Source: Corallium rubrum (lineage: Eukaryota > Cnidaria > Anthozoa > Scleralcyonacea > Coralliidae). Taken from it: a DNA stretch of 64,000 nt. Below the pieces are notes generated by a model. The model saw only the letters and a program-made list of their open reading frames with translations. It ran no database searches and was not told the DNA's origin. Below, piece after piece: positions 29,452-64,000 of this stretch (its first letter is position 1; every line of letters starts with the position of its first letter). The translations under genes were made by a program, and so were the position numbers. The stretch spans positions 3,288,112-3,352,111 of the forward strand of contig OZ036008.1 in the NCBI GenBank assembly GCA_964035015.1. Direction: 5' to 3'.

Positions 29452-32400
29452 GTAAGTTTATTATATTAAATAATAGTAATAGTAATAGTAATAGTAATAG
29501 TAATAGTAATAGTAATAGTAATAGTAATAGTAATAGTAATAGTAATAGTAATAGTAATAGTAATAGTAATAGTAATAGTAATAGTAATAGTAATAGTAAT
29601 AGTAATAGTAATAGTAATAGTTAATGCTGTGCGGTTCCAGAATTTTCACCTCGGTTCCAGTTCCGGTCTTTTTGGGGTAAAAGAACCTCGGTTCGGTGCC
29701 GGTTTCGGTACTTTTATAAAAAGAACAATTCAACAATTCAAAGCATTTGCTCAACAAATTGTAATGATAAAACTTCAAAATGAACAACTTATAACAAGTT
29801 AAATGAACACAACAATTATTTAAAAAAAATGTCTTATAGTTATAACTCTGAATGTCTTTGTTGTATCTGGTTTAACGTGGTTTAACGTGGAAAATGAGGT
29901 TTTACGTGGAAAACAAAACTACCGATTCTTCCAGTTCTTTTACGCATGTTCGGTTCCAACTTCCGGTGCCAAAAAAAGAACCGAACCGACTGAGTTTTTC
30001 GGTTAACCGCACAGCTCTAGTAATAGTAATAGTAATAGTAATAGTAATAGTAATGGTAATGGTAATGGTAATGGTAATGGTAATGGTAATGAAATGGTAA
30101 TGGTAATGGTAATGAAATGGGAATGGGAATGGGAATCAGGTAATGGTAATGGGAATGAAATGGTAATGGTAATCAGGTAATGGTAATCAGGTAATGGTAA
30201 TGGTAATGGTAATCAGGTAATGTTAATGTTAATGGTAATGGTAATGTTAATGTTAATGGAAATGGTAATGGTAATGTTAATGGAAGTGGTAATGACTAAT
30301 GGTAATGGTAATGGTAATGGTAATGAAATGGTAATAGTAATGGTAATAGTAATGGTATTAATGGTAATGGTAATGGTAATGGTAATGAAATGGTAATAGT
30401 AATGGTAATGGTAATGGTAATGGTTATGGTAATGGTAATGAAATGGTAATAGTAATGGTAATGGTAATGGTAATGAAATGGTTATGGTAATGGTAATGGA
30501 AATGAAATGGTAATGGTAATGAAATGGTAATGGAAATGGTAATGGTAATAGTACTTTAAACTCTTTCATGCTGAGTGGAGCTATAGTCAAGTGAGAAGAG
30601 CTGGCTGTTTTTTCAGGCTAATTAACTGTTATTGATTCATTATTAATAGAATTAGCCTATAAACAATAAGTTATTTTTAATTAGGGAGATGATACTGACT
30701 GTCCATGGCTTTCCAAGTGAAATTTCTGCATTAAGAGTAAGATTTTTGTTTATAATTTTATTGTCAATTATAATTTCAAAATTTTTTTTTTCTATCCTTC
30801 TGGAGTTTCTGGTTTCTCGTTTTAGTTTGAGTGGGCATGGCAGCATCCTTCGAGTAGTCGACGTTTGAAGCATGTAGCCAAGAAAAAATCATCGGAACCC
30901 AGTGTCAAGTTTTGCTTTCGAATTTTGACAGAGATGTTACGTGTTGGACCTTGGAACAGACTACCACTGACCATCCGGTGGTTAAAAGAGGAGTATAAAA
31001 TGGACTTCGACCCCTTGAAGCAACCCCCAATTCATATGCCCATTGTATACGGTGCTATACCTAGTTGGAAAAAAACAAAAGGGACTGAAAAGAATAGCGA
31101 AGGCTCCAGCAGTGACTTGTTATTGCTATGCACTATATGTACTGGTTGTATGGTTAGTACAGTGGCTAGTAACAAGTAATATTAAACACTTTTACTACCA
31201 TTTGCAACAATTCACACCAATGTTTACGTTTTAAAAATGCATTTTTAGAAGAAAATTTTGGCGCTTCATACATTAACCTGTCAAAAAATGTGGCCGTGAT
31301 TGATCATATAATTTTTAAGTGTCAAAATTTTCCTCTAAAAATGCATTTTGAAATGTAAATGAATGTGTGAATTGTGGCATGGTACTTGGGAGGTTGCAAA
31401 TGATAGTATTTAGTAGCACTGAGGGAAACAGTGTGTGTTTCATAGAATTCAGACCATTGTTGTTTTCCAAGGTCTAACTAAGGGCAACAAAGGGCCAGAA
31501 AACAGGGTTTTCCCAAACTAAAATAAGTGTTTTATATATATATATGAATATATATAAAAGGCCTAAACGGTACTGTCTGTAGTTAGATATCGCTCTATCA
31601 GGCCTTTAGGTCATATTGAGTGCTCTACAGGATGAGCCATTGCTGCTTACGCATTGTGCGCAGCACACTCACTGCTTGCAGTTTGAGCGCTCTGGCATGG
31701 CTTTGATGTCCCACAATTTGTGAGGCACCAAAGGTGACTGTAAATAGCAGTTACCTTCATCCTGCTCATCAGCACTACACTGATGAGGCCGAAAAGGCCG
31801 AAACGGTACCGTCTGTAGTTATAAATATATATATATATATAGGTTTTCCTCAACATTTTGTTGTCATATGACAAAATGTTGAGGAAAACCTTCAGACATT
31901 GTTAATTTTAATGAAGGAAAACTGAAAAAAACCAAAGACAAATTGAACCTGATAATCTACTTTTCAACTAATTCCAGTTTTCTGGCATTTGTCATTGGGT
32001 TACACGAGAAACATCACAATTTTCAGACAGCCACGCAAGGACTGCTCACCCAATCAGAAAGCTGGAAAAACTACACTTGATACAGAGCGTTTGCAATCAC
32101 GTGACATTGGGCCACCAATCTTGGTTGATTTCCAGTAAATTTTCAAAAGCTGTGCCAAAGCAAACATTGAGGTCAGCGGTTTGTCAACAGCGTTTGCCAA
32201 CCGAAAAATCAACCAAGATGACGGACATGACGTCATGTTCAAACAATCTATATAACGACAGCAGTGCGGATAGGGCAAAAACTGTTGAGATTAGTTTTGA
32301 AAACGAACTACTGAGGTTAGAGCGGTGCCCTTCGACAGACTAAAATGTGATAAAATTGAAACGTCAGTAGTTGTTCGTCATTAAAGGGCAATAGCACTAA

Positions 32401-34072
32401 AAATCAAGTTTGTCTAATTTGAAAGATGTCAAATGGTGTGTTGAATGTTTTCAGTTAGGAACTTTCTTCATCCAGTGGCATTTACCAAAAGCCAGACGTG
32501 GCATCTAGTTTATTACTCATAAAATTGTAATAGAACATCCTTTACAACTTTTTCGTATCTCTCTTCGTTTTCAAGATATTTCAATTTGTTTGATATGTAA
32601 ATGAGATGGTCTCTGACGTCAGGTGTGGGGTAAAATATTTTCACATGTAGCAAAACCAGTTATATCTCCAAGTTTGTTCAGCGAAATCATTTGAAACTGT
32701 GCACATAAAAACTCCTTGCGACGCTGAACATTTCATGTTAGATATGTAAGTGATTTTACTCTGTATGAAAATATTTTACTCCTGACGTCAGAGACCATCT
32801 CATTTACATATCAAACAAATTGAAATATCCTGAAAACGAAGAAAGATACGAAAAAGTTGTAAAGGATCTTCTATTACAATTTTGTGAGTTCTTTCAAATT
32901 GGACAAACTTAATTTTTAATGCCAATACCCTTTAACTAATCTCAGCAGTTTACCACCTTTCACTGTACTCTATTGGTTTTCAAGCTTTTTTTAGGGTACG
33001 GAAAATTGTCTTTATTTGGGAGGGTTTTGGAGTCACCGTGGCACACCCTACGGAAGAATGCCAGAGTACCCCTCGCTCCTCAAACTACTTAACTTGTTTG
33101 TTTAGTTTAAAAAATCAACGTTTGCCTGTTAAAGTGCCTATCTCATGGTTGGGGACTTTGAATATTTGTAATCTTTAGATTGTTCTGAGAAAAATTGTAA
33201 TATATCTTGTCAGACGAAAATTTCATCTTCGTGGGCTTTTTCGCTGTTAAAGGTTCCGGAAGTGATGTCAAAGCAGGGATTTAGAAATAGGGTTTAATAT
33301 ACATATTCCTGCTTTGAGGTCAAAATGACATCACTTCCGGAACCTTTAACAGCGAAAAAGCCCATGAAGATGAAGTATATATTACAGTTTTTCTCAGAAC
33401 AATCTAAAGATTACAAATATTCAAAGTCCCCAACCATGAGATAGGCACTTTAACCAATGTCCCTTTGACCATAGTCAATCGAGATACGGTTTGGAAACTC
33501 AGCTAAAGTCTTTGGTCTATCTTTTTGTTCGCCTTTATGCATTTTTGTGCACGGTGCACGGTCACTGAACACATTGTATTTTAGTATAATGAACGAATTG
33601 TCCAATAGCAACGTTTCAGTTCAATCACTCAACCATGCTATTTAAATATTAATAAACCTAAAACAAAGGATGTGCACGGTGTAAGTTACGGTTCAACATA
33701 AAATCCCAGCTCATTATAGGCGCTTTGAAGTTTGCCGAGTTTCCAGACCATATCTCGATTGACTATGCTTTGACTAATGCAAGATATTTGTTTGACACGA
33801 GTGTATACCGAAACTTTTTCTTTTAGACTCCTGATTGTATTTTGCGATGTCTATACTCGGAATGCACCATGACTGCCCATGCTGTGTGTTTGGCGAAGAA
33901 ATTCCTGTCTGCCAACAAAGAAGACAAGACCTTTTGCATTCCTTTGGAAGGCACGTGCCCGAGTTGTGAGCAGAATTTATTGTGGGGAGAACTGATTCGT
34001 TGTCAAAATCAAGTAAACGATAAGAACAATAAACAATTGACAGAACACTGGTGCGATGATCTAAGACTTTGA
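29270..34072 (+). CDS. SLX1: Structure-specific endonuclease subunit SLX1 (complete gene, 4 exons)
   Basis: Exons 29270-29451, 30685-30736, 30826-31152 and 33827-34072. Phases 2, 0, 0 agree and all have GT/AG sites; the sum is 807 nt, i.e. 268 residues, against about 275 in human SLX1A. SLX1 is the nuclease of the SLX1-SLX4 complex that cuts Holliday junctions, flaps and replication forks. The N-terminal GIY-YIG domain shows [19 protein letters not shown], the Arg of RRIKQHNG and the metal-ligand Glu of FEWAWQHP. The C-terminal SLX1-type RING shows [27 protein letters not shown] and [14 protein letters not shown], ending EHWCDDLRL. Intron 1 holds hexanucleotide repeats and an embedded element; intron 3 holds a hammerhead ribozyme unit and two MITEs. 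It is divergent from TGS1 and convergent with APPBP2. Confidence 0.95.
29463..29620. repeat. (TAATAG)n tract in SLX1 intron 1
   Basis: About 26 near-perfect hexamers. It continues at 30020 after an embedded element. Confidence 0.95.
29621..30020. mobile_element. Element inserted inside a hexamer microsatellite
   Basis: Inverted ends GCTGTGCGGTT and AACCGCACAGC, with TAATAG repeats on both sides. The interior is rich in GGTTCCAG/GAACCG. No ORF. Confidence 0.65.
30020..30550. repeat. (GGTAAT)n microsatellite
   Basis: TAATAG units give way to GGTAAT, GGAATG and GTTAAT variants; irregular. It ends 130 bp before SLX1 exon 2. Confidence 0.93.
30685..30736 (+). CDS. SLX1: SLX1 exon 2
   Basis: A 52-nt exon encoding [17 protein letters not shown], the conserved SLX1 segment before the catalytic Glu. 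Acceptor TTTAATTAG, donor AGA|GTAAGA. Confidence 0.95.
30826..31152 (+). CDS. SLX1: SLX1 exon 3
   Basis: Encodes [20 protein letters not shown] to [12 protein letters not shown]. It has the catalytic Glu at its start, the helical linker ([13 protein letters not shown]) and the first RING cysteines. Acceptor CGTTTTAG, donor ATG|GTTAGT. Confidence 0.95.
31561..31820 (+). mobile_element. Retrozyme-like unit (one full monomer plus partial copy)
   Basis: A partial ribozyme (AAAGGCCTAAACGGTACTGT, about 31556-31575) is followed by a complete 236-bp unit from one predicted cleavage site (after 31577) to the next (after 31813). AT-rich microsatellites flank both ends. Metazoan retrozymes are non-autonomous retroelements made of tandem hammerhead-bearing monomers. 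It lies in sense orientation in SLX1 intron 3. Confidence 0.7.
31774..31819 (+). ncRNA. Type I hammerhead ribozyme
   Basis: Stem I ACTACA (31774-31779) pairs with TGTAGT (31814-31819). Core CTGATGA is 31780-31786; stem II GGCC/GGCC is 31787-31790 and 31796-31799 with loop GAAAA; GAAA is 31800-31803; a short stem III CGG...CCG follows; the cleavage triplet GTC is 31811-31813. Every invariant core position is present with no gaps. Stem III is very short, as in retrozyme and Penelope-type hammerheads. Confidence 0.88.
31842..31890. repeat. Perfect 20-bp-arm hairpin
   Basis: GGTTTTCCTCAACATTTTGT and its exact complement are separated by 9 bp. It lies 20 bp downstream of the hammerhead unit. Confidence 0.85.
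32385..32931. mobile_element. TTAA-flanked MITE (AGGGCAATAGC family)
   Basis: TTAA at 32381-32384 and 32932-32935. Inverted ends AGGGCAATAGC and GCCAATACCCT. The interior is palindromic around the ATTTTACTCCTGACGTCAG and CTGACGTCAGGTGTGG blocks. Confidence 0.75.
33133..33449. mobile_element. TTAA-flanked MITE (AGTGCC family), intact copy
   Basis: TTAA at 33129-33132 and 33450-33453. Ends AGTGCCTATCTCATGGTTGG and its exact complement. Long arms. Confidence 0.85.
33470..33767. mobile_element. CATAGTCAAT-family MITE
   Basis: 298 bp, the same length as 12099-12396, with CTTTGAC on both sides. In SLX1 intron 3, 60 bp before exon 4. Confidence 0.8.
33827..34072 (+). CDS. SLX1: SLX1 exon 4 (terminal)
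   Basis: Encodes [20 protein letters not shown] to CDDLRL and TGA. Carries the remaining zinc ligands (C-x-x-C, H-x-x-C, CPSC) and the conserved LLWGELI end. Acceptor TTCTTTTAG. Confidence 0.95.
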   Translation, partial: TPDCILRCLYSECTMTAHAVCLAKKFLSANKEDKTFCIPLEGTCPSCEQNLLWGELIRCQNQVNDKNNKQLTEHWCDDLRL

Positions 34073-34336
34073 CAAGACCGTCAAGACAATGTCAAGACGA
34101 GATTATATCAATAGGCGAGATTCGGGGTGTTGTGCGCGCATCATTTTTCAAAAAAAAAAGGCAAACTCCACTCAAAGTAAACATACTGTTTAAAATAAAC
34201 AAAGTATAGATAGTTTCTGAATGTTTAACAAGTCTGTTTGCCATTGCTTACTTTGTGGGGAGCCCGCCAATTCCCTTGCAAAATGATGCGCCTGCAATAC
34301 CCTGAAATTCGCCTATTGAATTTTGAATATTATATA

Positions 34337-34646
34337 CAGTGTGCATAAAAAAACCCCTTAGAAAATGAATTGGTATTCTGTTCAAACCTATTGTAGTAGT
34401 TTGAAAGCCCTAAACACCTCTGAGTCACGGATGCGTAAAAAACACGGTCTTATACACCTGGGAAATTAAGATAACTTGAAGTGTATGCATGGTCGGAAAG
34501 TATTTAAAAGCTTTTTCTCTTCCTGTTTAACTTATGTGCTGATTAATTTATAACGCAGCGCTTTTAGGGCGTTCAAACTACTACAATAGGTTGTTTGAAC
34601 AGAATACTAATTCATTTTCTAAGTTCCGTTTTTTTTATACACACTG
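34337..34646. mobile_element. Mariner-like MITE (CAGTGTG ends, TA duplication)
   Basis: Inverted repeats of about 70 bp begin CAGTGTGCATAAAAAAAC and end GTTTTTTTTATACACACTG (roughly complementary), with TA at each side. No ORF. Confidence 0.7.
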
Positions 34647-34837
34647 TATATAGTACATATTTTTTAATTGTCTAGTGAAGTGGAAAATTCCTGGCATTGT
34701 TTTTGTTTCAGTGAACAGAAGAGGATAGCAGGAACATTCACCAACAATTTCAAGATAATCCGGCGTATAGACTTCGAGCTTTGAACTCTCAAAGTTTCAG
34801 TGTAGCTATTACATTTCTAGAGAAATTTGGCCTCTTA

Positions 34838-35935
34838 GATCCCGTTTACACGATGCCGGTACAATTTGAGAACGGAATAAAATCATGCCGGTGTGGAAGT
34901 ACAGGCCAAAAAGTCTTGCGTTTACACGGTGCTGGTATAATATAATGACGGATTAGCATGTGACTATTCTCTTCCAATGAGAATTGCGAAGACTTTGTGA
35001 ATACTGCTGACCCGAATACTGTGGTCGTATATATCGTGATTACCGTCATCAAACTGTTACGGGTGCTTACTTTGTGTTTCGCGCACGACTATTTTATTCT
35101 CTGATCCTGACCCTGAAAACACCCTAATCCTCAAACCTAATCCTAATTTCAATTCTAATTCTACCCCAACCCCAACCCTAACCCTAACTCTAACCCTAAT
35201 GCATATTCGTGCGCGAAACACAAAGTAATAACCCTGTTACGGCACGGGCGTTTACACGATACTGGTTAGTGTTCCGTTTTCATTTCATGCCGTCAAGGAA
35301 CCCGTCTTGATTTTGTGTCGTTTTCATGTCATTTTTCCGACGGTATCGTGTAAACGCAAGGCCTAAACGGCATGATTTTGTTCCGTTTTCAAATTGTACC
35401 GGCATCGTGTAAACGGGGTCTGAGGGGGGCAATTTGGGGGCAATTGCCCCCCCCCCCCCCCCCCAACGTTTTAAAAATGAAAATTTCGGGCACTTTTTGA
35501 AAGACATTTCGGGTAAATTCGGGTAATATTGCTGTTAAATGTTCATGAAAAACTATATTTTGAACTGTTTTAATATATTTTAGACTCTTAATTTTTTGGG
35601 GGGGACATGTTTTGAACCCCCCTCCCCCCACAACGTAGCTGCTCAGGTACGCCTATGCTTGCGTTTACACGATACCGGCACAAAAATGACATGAAAACGG
35701 CACAAAATGAAGACGGGTTCTTTGACGGCATGAAATGAAAACGGAACACTAACCGGTATCGTGTAAACGCCCGTGCCGTAACAGTTTGATGACGGTAACA
35801 AAGAGAATAGTCACATGCTAATCGGTCATTATATTATACCGGCACCGTGTAAACGCAAGAGTTTTTGGCATGTATTTACACACCGGCATGATTTTGTTCC
35901 GGTTTCATTTCGTACCGGCATCGTGAGAAGCCCAA
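34838..35935. mobile_element. Nested inverted-repeat elements with CGTTTACACGATGCCGG ends
   Basis: GTTTACACGATGCCGGTACA and TGTACCGGCATCGTGTAAAC delimit 34843-35418. A second diverged set of the same blocks lies at 35660-35930. A short (CCCTAA)n stretch is at 35160-35195 and a C17 run at 35448-35464. Confidence 0.6.
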
Positions 35936-36159
35936 ATTTCTCCAAAAACGAACAAGACATGGCAAACTAAGAGCTCATAACTCGAGAACTATACGCGAGA
36001 TTCTCTTGAAAAGTTCAGTGAATGCTCCAGTGCTAACGAGTTTTTTAGTTCATAGACACTTAAATGCTTTGACACTTAATCTAGCGTCTTCGTCAGGGGC
36101 GGGGTGATCGTTGTGAAGGAACAAAGGAGAATTTTCTGTTTTTAAAAACGAAGCCAAAA

Positions 36160-36430
36160 AAAGAGTGGAGTAGAGAGTAGAGAGTAGAGAGTAGAGAGTA
36201 GAGAGTAGAGAGTAGAGAGTAGAGAGTAGAGAGTAGAGAGTAGAGTAGAGTAGAGTAGAGTAGAGTAGAGTAGAGTAGAGTAGAGTAGAGTAGAGTAGAG
36301 TGGAGTGGAGTGGAGTGGAGTGGAGTGGAGTGGAGTGGAGTGGAGTGGAGTAGAGAGTAGCGTATTTAGAGTAGAGAAAAGAAAAGTGAAGTAAAGTAAA
36401 GTATGAAGTAAAGTGAAGTGAAGTAAAGAC
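36160..36430. repeat. (GTAGAGA)n / (GTAGA)n / (GTGGA)n tract
   Basis: Three successive related units, ending in AAGTA units. It lies 200 bp downstream of the APPBP2 stop. Confidence 0.93.
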
Positions 36431-36637
36431 ACAATATACCGTATATCAGAAACAACTATATTACAATTCAATTTACAATTCTTTGTATACTTTGTACATC
36501 CTTACTACAATATAAACAATACAGTTATAGCTTCTCACAAATCAGGTCCAGCCTTGTTGACACTAGGAAAGAATATCTCCCAAGCAAGGTTCTGGTTGAT
36601 TCTTCTAAAAAAATACAGGCGCCTTGAACCAGTACGG

Positions 36638-63768
<27,131 letters not shown>

Positions 63769-63854
63769 CTGCAATTTATAATACCTTGTATGTGAACATT
63801 TGTTTAAATACAACTGAGATGTTAGCAATTTCTCAAAAAGTCTAAATCCGGCAC

Positions 63855-64000
63855 AGGGACATAGCCAGGATTGTGAAAGGGGGGAGCCGAAATCAAAATA
63901 ATTTTAGGGGGGTCCGGGGGCATGCCCCCCGGGAAATTTTGAAATCGAGAGTCGCTGAAATGCCATTTCCTGGCTTTTGGAGGAAGATTTGACAGATTCT
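63855..64000. repeat. Dispersed repeat running off the window
   Basis: Second copy of the segment at 60190-60350, continuing past the right edge. Confidence 0.7.

Overview
The window looks like animal nuclear DNA, most likely from an anthozoan cnidarian and probably a stony coral. This is inferred from intron-rich, metazoan-type genes buried in AT-rich DNA crowded with miniature inverted-repeat transposons (MITEs), Penelope-like and LINE fragments and long microsatellites. There are no operons, CRISPR arrays or bacterial signals. Species cannot be fixed from the sequence alone.

Four host genes can be followed by splicing exons together by hand, with GT/AG sites and phases that agree. (1) CLYBL on the minus strand, 17085 to 4633: seven exons, a complete 332-residue mitochondrial citramalyl-CoA lyase-like protein. 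(2) TGS1 on the minus strand: a very large last exon (25239-22057) with the trimethylguanosine synthase methyltransferase domain, a 55-codon exon at 26140-25976, and a tentative first exon at 28391-28198. (3) SLX1 on the plus strand, 29270 to 34072: four exons, a complete 268-residue GIY-YIG structure-specific endonuclease subunit. SLX1 and the tentative TGS1 start are divergent, about 0.9 kb apart. (4) APPBP2 on the minus strand, from about 63768 to 36638: a TPR-type adaptor of Cul2 ubiquitin ligases, with 15 exons located, including a 33-nt micro-exon. Two short internal exons and the 5' end were not found. SLX1 and APPBP2 are convergent.

Layout: 1-4600 is transposon and repeat DNA, including a Harbinger-like element with a decayed Myb-like ORF. 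4633-17085 is CLYBL, whose introns hold several MITEs and a 3.5-kb, 32-bp minisatellite. 17100-22000 is a repeat island with a three-level nested insertion (MITE, TA-flanked DNA transposon, Penelope-like element). 22057-28391 is TGS1. 29270-34072 is SLX1, whose third intron carries an apparently intact hammerhead ribozyme in a 236-bp retrozyme-like unit. 34100-36600 is repeats. 36638-63768 is APPBP2, with huge (GTTT)n, (GGAA)n and (GAAA)n tracts and many nested transposons in its introns.

The four genes have unrelated housekeeping roles (itaconate/citramalyl-CoA metabolism, snRNA/snoRNA cap hypermethylation, DNA-junction resolution, ubiquitin-ligase adaptor) and there is no sign that they form one system. 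The most unusual items are the hammerhead retrozyme in SLX1, a group of elements with 9-bp target duplications and related CTCGT-CCCAG ends, several TTAA-flanked MITE families, and the nested insertion.
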